From assembly GCA_037127255.1 (NCBI GenBank), contig JBANSL010000004.1:8432001-8496000 (forward strand): a stretch of DNA of 64,000 bases. The letters are read 5' to 3'. The DNA comes from Persicaria tinctoria (taxonomy: Eukaryota > Streptophyta > Magnoliopsida > Caryophyllales > Polygonaceae). The position numbers were made by a program, and so were the translations under genes. Shown here in pieces: positions 34,283 to 47,219 of the stretch. The notes under the pieces were generated by a model, which was not told the origin of the DNA, made no database searches, and saw nothing but the letters and a program-made list of their open reading frames with translations. The number at the start of each line of letters is the position of its first letter. The first letter of the stretch is position 1.

Positions 34283-36928
34283 GGATTACATGATTAAGAT
34301 CGGTTATTGGAATATTAGGGGTTCGAAAAGACCCTTGTTATGGCCAGAAATCAAACACAATCGGAAAAAAAAAAAAACACAAATTGGACATTCTAGCTCT
34401 GATTGAAACTAAATCTGTGACTCCTCCTCTGGACTCCGATTTGAAGGAAGCTGAGTTCCATAAATGCATCACAATTCCGTCCGTATGACACAAAGGCGGA
34501 ATTTAGATCCTTATTCGTAGTGCTAAAACTATTGAGGATAAAGCCATTTTAGAACTAAATGAAAGATTTGTCATGATAGAGTTTATTATTAACCACCTTA
34601 AGCTTGCAATCCTCTTTGTTTATGCCCCTAGTTATGAAAATGAAAAACATCAATTTTGGCAGGAAGTATATTCCAAAGTTTTTAAGCACAATCTCCCAAT
34701 TATAATTATAGGGGATCTAAATGATATTGAAAACGATAATGAAAAAGTTGGACGTTGCACTCCAAGTCTAAGTAGATTTAGACGTATTAGAGAGGTTAAA
34801 GATACTCTTAATCTTCAAACTATTCCCTTCATTGGATCCCAGTTCACTTGGAGGAAGAATCGCAATGGCCAATTGAATACTTATGAAAGACCAGATAGAG
34901 GTCTAATCCACCAAGACATTATAACTAAATTCAAAGACATAAAGATGCGTCATCACCCATTTTCATTCTCTGACCACTGCCTAATTACAACCGAAATAGG
35001 TATCCCTCTTAATGATAAAGGTTCTCCATTCAGATTTGAGATGGCATGGACTACTTTTCCTAATTACGAGAATATGGTTAGAAAAGTTTGGCAAAACAAC
35101 ATGGCTGGTTCCTTTGGCTTCAAACTTAATCAAAAACAGAAACTCCTAAAGACAAATACCAAAGTTTGGTGCAAAACACACACAAATAATATTCAGAAAC
35201 AACTCATTACTGTAGAAGAACAAATAGCAGATTTCCAAAATTCCCTCCCTTGGGGGACTTTATCCATTTGAGATACTAATAAACTAAAAAGATTGGAAAA
35301 CAAAAGAGTTCAGTTACTATCATTTAATCAAAGATTTCGGAAACAAAGAGCGAGAGTGAAGCACCTCCAACAAACAGATAAAAATACCAAATACTACCAA
35401 ACATCGGTTAAATAAAAAATTGTAGATCAGCCATTTCCAATTTTACAGCTAGGGATGGAACTTTTACAACGGACAAAACTCGTATTATGAATCAAATTAC
35501 AACTGAAATGGCTGACAGATTCACAGAAAGAAAGAGGGTTCCGGTCAACCCTAATGACCTTGTATATATAAAATCAGAAGTTACTGAGGAACAAAACTCA
35601 CAGTTAATTATTCCTCCAACTGATCGAGAAATCAAAGACACGGTAACAACTATGGCAGAAGGAAAATCTCCTGGACCGGATGGCTTCCCTCCAGAATTTT
35701 ATACCAAATATTGGCGCATTGTGGGTAATTTAGTTTGTAAAGTTGTTAAAGCTTTTTTCCATTCTGGATCTCTACTGACATACATCAATCAAACCTTCAT
35801 AGCTCTTATACCAAAAGTGGATAACCCAACTACTATCCACCATTTTAGACCTATAAGCCTCTGTAATACAATTTACAAAATAATTGCAAAGATCCTTGCC
35901 AATAGACTTAAACCGATACTCCCTAACATCATAAACCCTTTTGAAGGAGCCTTTGTTGAAGGTAGATCCATTCAAGATAACACGCTGATAGCTCACGAAA
36001 TATTCCACTCTTTTCATAAGCAAAAAGGAAAAAAAGGGTTGGATGGCCTTAAAACTAGATATGGAGAAAGCCTATGACAAAATTAATTGGAGCTTAATTA
36101 AAGCAGCTCTCACAAAATTTGGCTTTCATTCTCAATGGATTCACTGGGTTATGAAATGCCTAACTACAACCACCTTCTCTGTTTTGGTCAATAATAGCCC
36201 TGGGAAAATCTTCAAACCAGAAAGATGTATAAGACAAGGAGACCCATTAGCCCCATATATCTTTGTTATAGTTATGGAAAGTCTAGCCAGAGAACTCATA
36301 GCTGAAGCAAGCCTAGAGGATGCACTAGTGGGAATAAAACTAACTCCTAATGGAACTCCCATTCCGCTCTTAACATTTGCAGATGATACATTGATTTTTG
36401 CTAAAGCTTCTCACACTAGTCTGGATACTATCAAAAATATGATTAACAACTTCTCAAATCTATCAGGTCTAACTATTAATTACCAGAAAAGCTCAATCCA
36501 ACTGTCAAAGAATGTCAATCAAAAATTGGCGCGATCACTAGCACAAAAAATGAACATTCCAATAGCGCATGGGTTAGAAAAGTATCTAGGTATCCCTTCA
36601 TCCGCGGTAAAATAAAGAACAATGTTTTTGAGGAAGCGTTACAAAGCCTAAACAAACAGTTGTCCAAATAGAAAGCATCCTCTCTCTCACAAGCCGGAAA
36701 AGCCACACTAATTAGGGCAAACCTTAGCTCAAAAACAAACTACCTAATGCAAAGTTTCCTATTACCCAAAGGAATACTCAACCAAATCGACCAAATCAAT
36801 AAAAAATTCTTCTGGAATAAATTAAGGACAGAAAGATATAGCCCTCTCATTAGTTGGGATAAAATATGCTCCCCAAAAGAGGCGGGTGGCCTTGGTTTTA
36901 GAACTGCTGAAGAAAGAAACATTACCCT
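34283..36928 (+). pseudogene. LINE ORF2: endonuclease and reverse transcriptase, broken
   Basis: Starts MIKIGYWNIRG, the usual opening of plant LINE ORF2. An APE-type endonuclease domain follows (IIIIGDLNDI near 34700, SDHCLI near 34970), then RT (SPGPDGFPPEFY near 35670, FRPISLCNTIYK near 35850, catalytic FADD near 36378). Breaks: a frameshift at the A-run near 34365-34377, stops at 34486-34488, 34504-34506 and 35269-35271, a frameshift near 35405-35420, and another near 36030-36040. It is split by a family B LTR at 36929 and continues at 39096. Confidence 0.88.
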
Positions 36929-39095
36929 TGTTGTGAGCTGAATCTGCCATGTTTTACAGTAACTTTTATATCGATTTCTGTATACATTGCATTCATTTGG
37001 GTTAAGATAGTACAGAATCTATGTAGTTTATGTTTATTTGCCAAATTATGGAATCTACACCAGTTTCTGTTTAATTCGCAGAAATCGAGGCGTTTTACAG
37101 CAATTTTACAGAAGGTCGGAAAAGCTCGGAAAACCACTACAGAAGTCCAAGGTCAAAGCAGCGAAACCAAGCTGAAGGTCAAGTCTACTCGATCTCGAGT
37201 AGGTCTACTCGACCTAGACGAGCCTGGCTGAGCAGCCTTGGTTGACATACCATGGTCGAGAGAGCCAACTCGATCTCGACAAAGCCAGGTCGAGATCGAC
37301 GAAGCCAAGACAGACCACCCAGAGTCGACGAGGAGAAGCTGCCCGAGAAGCCGAGCACCACCCTACTCGATCTCGACTAAGCTTTGTCGAGATCGACAAG
37401 CGACCCAGAGCAAGTCCGAGGAGGAGTCCTCGACGAGACCTTGAGTCCAGATCCGAGCTTGCCGAATAGAGCCAACCCGAGGAGGCTTTGTCGATGACCT
37501 AACCCTACTCGACATCGACAAGGCTTTGTCGAGGTCGACGAGATCCCAGTGACCAAGTCCGAGCCACATCGAGCAGTCCTAGCCGAGGGAGTCCAGTCGA
37601 TGAACCATGCTACTCGAGGTCGACGAGCCTTACTCGAGGTCGACTAGACCAGTGTCCAGAAGCTTCTCGACAAGCCTTGTCCGACTAGACTTGGGATTCC
37701 TTGGGCGCGAAGGCGGAAGATTCTATCCAAATACATCAAGTTCTATCCAAGGAGACAAGATCTATCACATCATGAAGACCTACCATAATTAGTTTTATCT
37801 TTTCCTTATGGATTTATTTCCTTAAAACATTTATTTATCTTTTATGCTTTTAGATATAATTTTAGATAGAGATAGATATCTTCTTTCCTAGATTAGCTAG
37901 GGAATGAAGGCTATAAATAAGGCCCTAGGGGGCTCAGTTTTAATCACATTCCAGTTGAGAGATACAATTACACATAGAGTTTAGGAGTTCTAAGGTTTTT
38001 AAGGTTTTGGCTTTCTGCGAAAGTTGATTGCCAGGATTGTAAAAGGCTTTGAATATAGTTTTATGCAATTTAGATCTTTTCATCAATCAATGTCTGCGAT
38101 TGCGATGAGGTGTGAGTAGTCCACCCATTTCTGGGGCTGGGGTGAGCCCGACGGTGGTCATGTGAGGCGATGCGATAAAGGTCAGATCTTTTGTGTGATT
38201 CATCTTCTATCCCTATGAGCATGATTCTTTAGCGAGAGTTGAAGGTGATCCTTGTTTGTGTTATTGAAGCGAAAGTGATCTTAATGCAACTTGGATTAAC
38301 TATGTGAAGAAGGGTTAGTAACAATTAGGGTTTATGCGAAAGCCTCTATATGCCTATTTGTTAATGACGAAGGTTATTTGATGGAAAGCATGATCTTTTG
38401 TGCCTTTATGTGTTGTTTTGCATGGTTATCGTTGTGGTGTTGAAACCCTGGCTTTGGAAGTCTTTTAGCATATTGAGTTTATTTCTGTCAAAAAGTCTGA
38501 GTTTTGGTTTCGAAAATTTGCAATTTAAATTTCTGTTTTTTTTTTTCTGTCTGTGTTGTCGACATAGAGTAGTGCTTGTCGATCTCGAGTACTGTTCTTG
38601 TCGAAGTCGAGTAGGAGTTCGTCTAGGTCGAGTTGGTTTTCGTCGATTTTCGATTTCTGAAGTTTTTGTCGAGTTACCTTTGTCGATCTCGGGTACCTCT
38701 TGTCGAGGTCGAGGAGAGCTTTGCTTGTCGAGTCGTTTGCTTTTGTTTTCTGTTTTCGTTACTGTCTTGTCGACCTAGAGGACAGCTTACTCGAGATCGA
38801 GTAGCTTCTGTGTCCTCGTTTTATTTGCTATTTCGCTTTGTCTTTTCTTGTTTTACTTGTTCTTTTCTTTTCTTTTAGTTGCCCTTGCCGGGTTTATTTG
38901 TTTCTTTTCTGTTTCTGTCTTTCTGCTGTGTCTGTGAGAATTTACAGCTATCTAAGAACTGCTGACGTGCTTCCTCGTGGATTCGATCCTGACTTTCTCT
39001 TACTGCATTGGAGGAGTCTTGTATTTATTTGCTGAGGCCTAAGTCTGGTTTGATCTATTTCGTTATATTTCATACTCGATTCACTCCTTACAACA
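36929..39095 (+). mobile_element. solo LTR, family B
   Basis: 2167 bp, TGTTGTGAGC to TTACAACA, flanked by ACCCT at 36924-36928 and 39096-39100. Removing it and one ACCCT rejoins the LINE frame. No primer site plus coding region is found inside, so it is best read as a solo LTR. It carries many TCGAGATCGAC / CTCGATCTCGAG modules at 37180-37680 and 38575-38810. The phrase TGGATTCGATCCTGAC near the end is LTR-like. Confidence 0.85.
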
Positions 39096-40151
39096 ACCCT
39101 CCAAATGAAACTACTTTGTAAATTGAACACCCAACCAGACAACATATGGGTTAAGGTAATACAGGAAAAATACTTACACCACAATGACATTATGGATCTA
39201 CATATCCACAATACCTCTTGGCAGTTTGGCCGACTTCTTCAGCTTAGAAATACTTTTTCAGAATGGCCTTATTTGGATAGTGGGCAATGGAGACAATATA
39301 AATGTTTGGAAGGATCCATGGGTAAACAATACCCCTCTCCAATCTTATCAGCAAAATCTTGATCCTAACATGAGGGTTTCAGAATTAATAAATATCAATA
39401 AAAACTGGAATGTACAATTACTTACTCAAATTTTCCCTCTGTCAATAGTCAAACAAATATTAGAAATTCACATCCCTAATTTTAATACAATTGATAAGCT
39501 TATCTGGAAAATCAACAAAGATGGTGAATTCACTACTAAATCAGCGTATGACCTTTTAAGGAACAATAACCTCTCGAATACCAATCATGATTGGATATGG
39601 AATCTTCGACTTCCCCCTAGAACCCGGAATCTTATTTGGAAAATCAACATGGATGCTTTAGCAACTAAGACGAGACTTAACAGATTTTACAATAGGGTGC
39701 CCTCCCAATGTTGCCTATATGCGAAATGGAAGACGAGGATGACACACATCTATTTCTTAATTGTCCAGTGTCTAAAACCATAATTAGAAAATATGAATTA
39801 ACCACTGGCAAGTGTTTCCTGGGTTTGGGAAACTCAAACTCATTACAGGATGACCTGTGCCAGATTAGAAAAAATAATATCTACTTTGAAGATCTATGTA
39901 TAATCTAGCAGTACATTTGGGAAATTAGAAATTCTATCATTTTTAAGAATGGTAGAATGGAGGACATGGTAAGAATTATACAAAAAAATTTAAAATCCAA
40001 GACTGATTGGAATGAAGCAAGCAATATAACAAAGACAGTAGGTAAGAAACGAAGAGGAAAGCATATAAAATGGACGAGACCGGCTCATGGAGTTTACAAA
40101 ATCAATGTAGATGGAGCAGTAAACAAAGATGGAATGTGCAAAATAGGGGGT
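39096..40151 (+). pseudogene. LINE ORF2: zf-RVT region and RNase H start
   Basis: Continuation of LINE ORF2. QMKLLCKLNTQPDNIWVKVI, NGDNINVWKDPWV and the region to about 39780 are zf-RVT-type, with cysteine/histidine residues in two frames. The RNase H domain opens with YKINVDGAVN near 40100. Frame changes occur near 39210-39290, 39715 and 39905. It is cut by the solo LTR at 40152. Confidence 0.85.
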
Positions 40152-41605
40152 TGATCATGCACATTTAGGTAGTGTTAATATAAGCATTTAGATGTGTTTA
40201 GGTAGGGTAAAATGTATGACTTAGAGTAGTTTTCATGATTTCATTGTGTTTCAATTAGAGTCGGAATCTACGAGGTTTGTGCATGATTTCAGGTGATTGT
40301 AAAGAGGTGAAGCTAAGCTCAAGCCAATGTTGGAAGATTGGACGAGAATAGAAGAGCACGAGAGCCTAGGAGAGGAGCTAAACATGTAAAGGGTTGGAGC
40401 TGTCCAAGCTGGCGACGCTGCACTAAAACAAGTCGTACGAAGACTGTATTTATCGGATCGGGGCATACTTATACTTGTTGGAAAGCGGATTCGAAGACCT
40501 ACAACTTTGGTGTTTGCGACTTTTCCAAATTCAGCCTTGAAAATAGCGAAATCTGGACACCAAGTTAGCTGCTGAAAGCAACTCGGGTGGAGCAATAATA
40601 ACTCGGCCGAGTTATGCAATGGAGAGCCCGAGTTTGTGTCGAGAGCTGTTACTTTGATAAATGTGTTATTTTAATTTTAATTTTAATTTCAATTAGGAGG
40701 GCACATGAAACGTTGGTTGGTGGAATAACAGTAGAGGCTTTTTGGTTTTGGTTTGGGGGGATTGAACGGAAGGGAGACAGTAGCAAATCAAATGAACTTT
40801 TGTGATGTCTTTTCGATTATGAACAACTAATCCTCTTTGCTTGGGGAAATTAATTGAAGCTTCGGGTTTGCAATTTCATTGTGAGATTTCTCTATCTTAA
40901 TACTCCTCTTTGAATATTATCAATTCTTTGCGCCAATTGTTTAGGGTTCTCGTGAATTTCCGTTAGTCTGATCAACTGATGCCTTTTCATGATAATCTAT
41001 AGCTAGATATAGGTAATTTCTGGTTGAATTATCTATATTCTTGAGTAGCAAAGTATAAATCTCTGAAACTGGTTGATTTAGGGATTTGTATAGAGAATTG
41101 ATTTGCAATTGATGCAATAACTGGTTGTGCGCGTAGATTGCCTTTGTTGATTTCCTTTAAGCTTAATCGATTATTTAATTGAATCTTGATAGTTTCAAGA
41201 TTGTTTGATAATTAGGGTTTTCAGGGTCTGGTTGTCCTGTTAACTAGATTCGATAAGGAATCGGATTCAAAAGACCTAGTCTTTCCACAACAAAGTATTC
41301 AAAAGGAAGTTATCTTTTCGATATCAATGATCAATGAACAAACCTGATTGCTGAGATTGGTTGACCTAAGCTATTTCATCTCTTTTTCATTCAAGCTGTT
41401 TAGTTTGCTACTTTTGTTTCTTAGTTAGTTAGTTTAAACCATCGAAATCACCCCTCTTTGTTTCTTGTTCTTGTTGACACACTCTGACTTGCATACAAAT
41501 CACTAACTCTCTGTGGGATCGACCCGTACTTGCCGAACTACATGAGTTAGGTTAATTAGTCGGATTTATTTGATAGGATTTAAGGCGACTAAAAATCCTC
41601 TGTCA
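40152..41605 (+). mobile_element. solo Gypsy LTR, family C
   Basis: 1454 bp, TGATCATGCACATT to CCTCTGTCA, with perfect 5-bp duplications GGGGT at 40147-40151 and 41606-41610. The start resembles family A (TGATAATGCACATT). The phrase GTGGGATCGACCCGTACTTG near 41515 is typical of Athila/Tat-type LTR ends. It lies inside the LINE RNase H domain. It has no coding capacity. Confidence 0.88.
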
Positions 41606-41759
41606 GGGGTATTGCCAGAAATTGGAATGGAGAAGTAGTCGAAGTATTCCAAGAAAAGACTACTAAGGGATCAGTAATTTTCACCGAAGCCTTGGCTGTG
41701 TACAAGGGGATTGAGCTAGCTTGTAGTAGAGGCTGGCAGAATGTTATCATTGAAGGAGA
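41606..41759 (+). pseudogene. LINE ORF2: RNase H middle part
   Basis: Encodes RNase H residues around FTEALAVYKGIELACSRGW and NVIIEGD, between the family C solo LTR and a Copia insertion. GGAGA at 41755-41759 is one copy of the Copia target duplication. Confidence 0.85.
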
Positions 41760-44700
41760 TGATACAATATGAATTCGATTTCTGAATTGGGGATGAACAA
41801 GGTAATTGATGAAGGGAAAAGTTGGTTATTTGGGACAGAACAAGGCGTCAGAAATATTGGTGGAGAGGCACACATTCATCCACCATCCTCTGAGCACATA
41901 GAAGGGCTGCAGATTTGTCTCATTCACATTAAAAGGAAATGTATCACATGAATACAATATATATAGCCAATATGAGCTATAACAGCTGGCCTATACAATT
42001 CCATTTCTACCCTTTATATTCTAACACCCCCCCCCCCCCCCCCCCCCCCGCAAGCTGGAGCCATCCCAAGCTTGGATAATAGATTGTTTTGATGAGTTGA
42101 AGGTAACACTTTAGTGAGCACATCAACAAGTTGGGCAGAAGAGGGAGTGAAACAAAGTTCAATCAGGCCATCCATGACCTTTTCCCTTGTAAAATGACAA
42201 TCTATCTCAACATGTTTGGTCCTCTCATGAAATACTGGATTTTGAGCAATCTGCATAGCTGAACGGTTATCACAATGTAGTTTAACTGGTAACAGAGGAC
42301 CAACATCCAATTCTTCAAGGAGTCTAACAAGCCAAGTAAGTTCAGAGGTCGCCTGAGCCATAGCTCTATATTCAGCCTCTGAAGAGCTTCTGGATACCGT
42401 GGTTTGTTTCTTGGATTTCCAGGCAATTGGTGATGATCCAAGTAAGATAAGAAACCCACTAACTGACCTCCTGGAAATTGGACAAGCTGCCCAATCAGAG
42501 TCTGAGTATGCAGTGAGGATTGGCTTGTCAAAACCATGAAGGACAATGCCATGACCAATTGTGCCGGATAGGTATTTTAAGGTGTGATGAAGAGCAACCA
42601 AGTGAGGTGTACGAGGTTGTTGGATGAACTGACTAAGTGTTTGGACAGCAAAGCAAATATCAGGACGAGTATGGGTTAAGTAATTGAGCTTCCCAACAAT
42701 CTGTCTGTATAAGGTTGCATTTGGTAAAAAGATCTTCATCAGTGTTATTCAGTTTAGTATTCAGAGGTAAGGGAGTGCAAACTGGGGTGGAAGGTGGTAA
42801 TTTGGACTCTGTAAGGAGGTCAGAAGTGAACTTAGATTGGGTGATGGCAATGCCATGTTGAAGATTAGTGACCTCAAGGCCTAGAAAATAATGAAGGAGG
42901 CCAAGGTCTTTGATACTGAATTGGGCATCAAGCATGGATTTAAGGTGTGTAATTGTGGATGGAGAGGAGCCTGTGATTAATAGATCATCAACATAAACAT
43001 CCACTATGGTGATGTCAGAATGATGTTTGAGAATGAAAAGAGAATAATCATTCTTGGATTGAAGGAAGCCCATTGAAAGTAGTGAAGTGGTTAGCTTATG
43101 AAACCATTGACGAGAAGCTTGTTTGAGGCCATAAATAGACTTTCGTAGGAGACACACATGGTTATTTGGATTTGGAATACCTTCTGGCATGGTCATGTAA
43201 ACCTCTTCATGGAGATCTCCATGAAGAAATGCATTGTTCACATCAAGTTGGTGAAGTGGCCAATTCCTTGCAGAGGCAATGGATATGAGAGTCCTCACAG
43301 TTGTCATCTTTACTACATGAGAAAAGGTGTCATGGTAGTCCACACCAGCCTGTTGGGAGAAGCCTTTAGCTACCAGTCTTGCTTTAAATCTCTCTAGGGT
43401 GCCATCAGATCTCAGTTTGACTTTGTAAACCCATTTGCAACCAATTGGACGTTTGCCTGTAGGAAGAGGAACTAAACACCAAGTGATGTTAGCCTGTAAA
43501 GCATCAATTTCCCTTTTCATAGCAGTAACCCAATTTGGATCCTTTGAGGCATGATAATAAGAAGTGGGTTCTGTGTATTTGGTAGCCATGGCTAAAAATG
43601 CATGATAAGTATGAGGAAGCTGGAATGGAGCAATTATACCACTAGTTATAGGTTCAGCAGGACTATATGAGCAAACATAATCATGAAGGTAGGATGGGGT
43701 TGTGGTGGATCTGTTTGATCTCCTTAAGGGTGGTGGTGGAGGAGGAGGTGGAGGAGCATTTTGAATGGGATTGGGTGGGGCATCAGGTGGTGGTAGGGGA
43801 TTGGGAACAGTATTGATGGGGACAAACAAATGAGAAGGGATGTCTGTGGATGGCTGTGGTAATGGAATGGCAGGAGGAGGTGGAGAATGATTGTGAAATG
43901 GGAAATGGAACTCATGAAAAGTGACATCTCTAGACACAAAGACTGTATTTGTCTCCAAGTTAAGGAGCTTATAACCCTTCTTGCCAAATGGGTATCCAAG
44001 AAATAAACATTTGATGGCTCTAGCTTGAAATTTGTCTCGATTTCTCATGGTAGAATTAGCAAAGCATAAGCAACCAAAGACTTTGATGGATTTGTAATCT
44101 GGTGGTTTATGAAAAAGGAGCTCATAGGGTGATTTGTTTTGCAAAGAAGGCAATGGGGATCTGTTTATAAGATGTGTTGCAGTGACGATACAGTCTCCCC
44201 AGTAAGACAAAGGTATGTTGGATTGAAAGAGCCGGGCTCTAGCAACCTCCAATAAATGTTTGTGTTTTCGTTCAACAACACCATTTTGTTAAGGTGTGTA
44301 AGCACAAGTGGTGTGGTGAATGATTCATTTGGAAGAAAAGAATTCTTTTGTGGAGTGGTCACAAAATTCAGCAGCATTATCAGATCTAATACATTTGAGA
44401 TTGGTTTGAAACTGTGTGACAATCATGGAAACAAAATTCTTTAAGATGGTTAGAGCATCACTTTTATGAGTCATCAAAAATGTCCAGGTAGCTTTGCTGT
44501 GATCATCTACCAAAGTAAGAAAGTATCTAAAGCCATCATGAGTATGGTGTTTATAGGGTCCCCAAGTGTCCATATGGACAAGATCAAAGGGCTGAGCAGT
44601 ATGAGAAATAGAAGTAGGAAATTGCTTCCTATGCTGTTTAGCCTTAGGACAAATTTGGCAAATAAAGGAAGGCTTAGGAGAACCATTAACATTGTCAATA

Positions 44701-46690
44701 GACTGCAATTGTTCAAAAGAAAGATGCCCCATCCGGCAATGCCAAAGAGTAGCAAGGTCAACTCTAGAATTATTACAAAAGACATTGTCTGAAACTGGTA
44801 AAACAGTAGAGTCTGAAGATCCATAGGTGGGTTGAAGTGAGGATGGATTGTCTATCACATATAGTCCATTTGCTTCATGGCCAATCACTAGTGGTGTGCT
44901 CATGGAAGGGGCCTGAATCATGCAAAGTGTGGGAGTAAAAATGATGTTAGAAGAGAGATCTTTGGTAAGCTTATGAATGGATAAAAGGTTATAATGAAAG
45001 TCAGGTATGTGGAGCACATTTTGGAGGGTGATATTTGGAGAAAGAATAATAGAACCAACATGAAGAATGGAGGCATTTTTGTTGTTTGGTAAAGTAATGT
45101 TGAGTGGTGATTTTACAGCAGAATATGTATGAAAATATTCTAAATGAGGGGTAATGTGATTTGTGGCTCCACTGTCAAGGATCCAAGAAGAATTACCAAC
45201 TGATGAAAAGAGAGAAAATGTTTTACCTGCCAAGAATGCAGCATGGGTTAGTCCTTCATGTCCTGAGTGCTTGCTGAGAAGGCTCACTAGCTGCTCATAT
45301 TGTTGCTGTGTGATGGGTGGTGAAGAAGTGCTTGATGCAGGGGCTTTTGAGATGGTCATGTTGGCCATTGATGGAGGTGCTTTCCCATGAGGGTAGCCAT
45401 GTATCTTCCAACAACGGTCAACAGAATGGCCTCCAGTTTTGCAGTGGGTGCAGTAGAACTTACTTTCCCCTTTTCCTTGAGGATATCCATGGATCTTCCA
45501 GCACTTGTCCATGGTATGCCCTTTAACCTTGCAGTGGTCACAAAAGCCAGAGTTGGGAGGCCCATTGGTGGGGTATCCATGAAGCTTCCAGCAGGACTCC
45601 ATGGAATGACCTCCCACCTTGCAATGGTCACAATAGTGCCTTTGTTGCCCAGTTTTCTGACCACCAGAGGTGCCAGAAATTGGATTCTTTTGAGCAGCAA
45701 ATGCCATAGCATCAGTGTCAGACTTTGGCACATTTCCAATGCCCCTTTGTTGTTCTTCTTGCAGCACCAACTGATATGCTTGATCAAGATCTGGAGGTGG
45801 GATCATCATCAAGATGGTTCCTCTAACATCATTGTAGCTGTCATTTAGTCCCATCAGAAAGTGAACAACTTGTTGATCCTACACAACCTTGTTCACAACA
45901 GCTCTAGAACCACATGTACACACAACATCTTCAACAAGCAATAGATATTCATCCCACAGTTTCTTCATCTTAGTGAAGTATGTAGAGATCGAGCCATTAC
46001 CATGATTCAAGGACACAAGATCCCTTTGAACCTGGTAAATCCTCGTTCTATTTGGTTTACCAAAACGTTTTCCAAGCTCCTTCCAGATCTGACTAGCAGA
46101 TTTACAGTATAACACAGACTCAGCAATATCCTTTTCAACAGAGTGAAGAAGCCAAGATATTACCATTGAGTTGCAGCGATCCCATTTGAGTTCATTCTGT
46201 GGATTGTCTGCTGGACGTGAGCATGATCCTGTGATGAAGCCCAGCTTGTTCTTCGCCGTCAGTGAGACCTCAACAGATCTCTTCCAAGGGCCATAGTTTC
46301 TCTCATTCAAAAGACTGGTTGATAGGACATAGTTTGGGTGGTCGGAATGGTGAAGGTAAAGTTCACTCTCGGTTTCTGTAACAGCAGCCATGGATAATCT
46401 TTTGGATCAAAGCTCTGATACCATGATACAATATGAATTCGATTTCTGAATTGGGGATGAACAAGGTAATTGATGAAGGGAAAAGTTGGTTATTTGGGAC
46501 AGAACAAGGCGTCAGAAATATTGGTGGAGAGGCACACATTCATCCACCATCCTCTGAGCACACAAAAGGGCTGCAGATTTGTCTCATTCACATTAAAAGG
46601 AAATGTATCACATGAATACAATATATATAGCCAATATGAGCTATAACAACTGGCCTATACAATTCCATTTCTACCCTTTATATTCTAACG
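41760..46690 (-). mobile_element. Copia retrotransposon D, full-length, defective
   Basis: 4.93 kb with 267-bp LTRs (41760-42026 and 46424-46690) differing at about four positions, and target duplications GGAGA (41755-41759, 46691-46695). The primer site TGGTATCAGAGC touches the 5' LTR (complement 46412-46423). The polypurine tract is a pure 23-nt G run (C23 at 42027-42049 on plus). The first base of the 5' LTR is mutated (CG instead of TG). It sits in the LINE RNase H domain. Confidence 0.93.
42014..46391 (-). pseudogene. gag-pol: Copia D gag-pol, three stops and one frameshift
   Basis: Gag opens with DHPNYVLSTSLLNERNYGPWKRSVEVSLTA-type sequence. It is followed by three tandem zinc knuckles (CDHCKVGGHSMESC, CDHCKVKGHTMDKC, CTHCKTGGHSVDRC; about 45630-45400), protease DSGATNH near 45165, integrase, RT with YVDD near 42980, and RNase H. 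Stops: 45879-45881, 44325-44327, 44289-44291. A single-base change in an A-run at 42726-42730 shifts the frame before the last 240 codons. The reading frame runs through the G-run polypurine tract, giving a C-terminal glycine string. Confidence 0.9.
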
Positions 46691-46991
46691 GGAGACAATT
46701 TATCAGTGATCAAAGCTATCACAGGAGATGCAAACATACCATGGGAAATTCTGAGGATCATTGAGAACATTAATTAGAAGAATGAAGACTCAAATTAACA
46801 CCGTCAGTTTCAGATCGACATATCTTCAGAGAAGCAAATGCAGCAGCAGATTTTATTGCTAGATTTGTATCTGATTGTAATCTTAATTCCCTCCCTATTA
46901 ATAGGGTTTTTTGTAACATCATCTGCAAGGATGATCAAGATCGTTTTTCTCTTTTGAAGACGTTCTAATTTTTGCCCACTGTAAAAAAAAA
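46691..46991 (+). pseudogene. LINE ORF2 end, 3' UTR and poly(A)
   Basis: RNase H C-terminal part (DNLSVIKAITGDANIPWEIL), then a region encoding EANAAADFIARF-like sequence after a frame change. A short 3' UTR ends in a 9-nt A run at 46983-46991. This sets the LINE 3' end. Total LINE sequence summed over its pieces is roughly 6.7 kb. Confidence 0.85.
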
Positions 46992-47219
46992 GTATAGAAT
47001 TATTTTAAAAAACTTAATTAAAAAATGGATATTTTATTTTATATATGTTTTTAGCTCATTAAAAACCATGCATGAATAGTCCAAAAATAACTATCGTGGG
47101 ACGGAGGGAGTATTTATTTATCATTCGTGATTGAAAAATGATGGATTTGGTGAGTGAATTAAGATCGAGTAATTAACGTGACAGTACAGCTGGTTGACGA
47201 AGACCCCCCATTGCAATCG
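46992..47219. other. GRP1 distal upstream region with MITE end
   Basis: GGGACGGAGGGAGTA at 47098-47112 is a Stowaway-type MITE terminus. From 47112 to 47217 the sequence matches the upstream region of the second GRP copy (58195-58257 and 59659-59715), so it is the duplicated GRP flank. Confidence 0.6.

Noticed and set aside
33592..34293. 233-aa ORF across the SIRE 3' LTR end and flank
   Set aside because: It crosses a transposon boundary with a target duplication, so it cannot be an ancestral gene; no domain.
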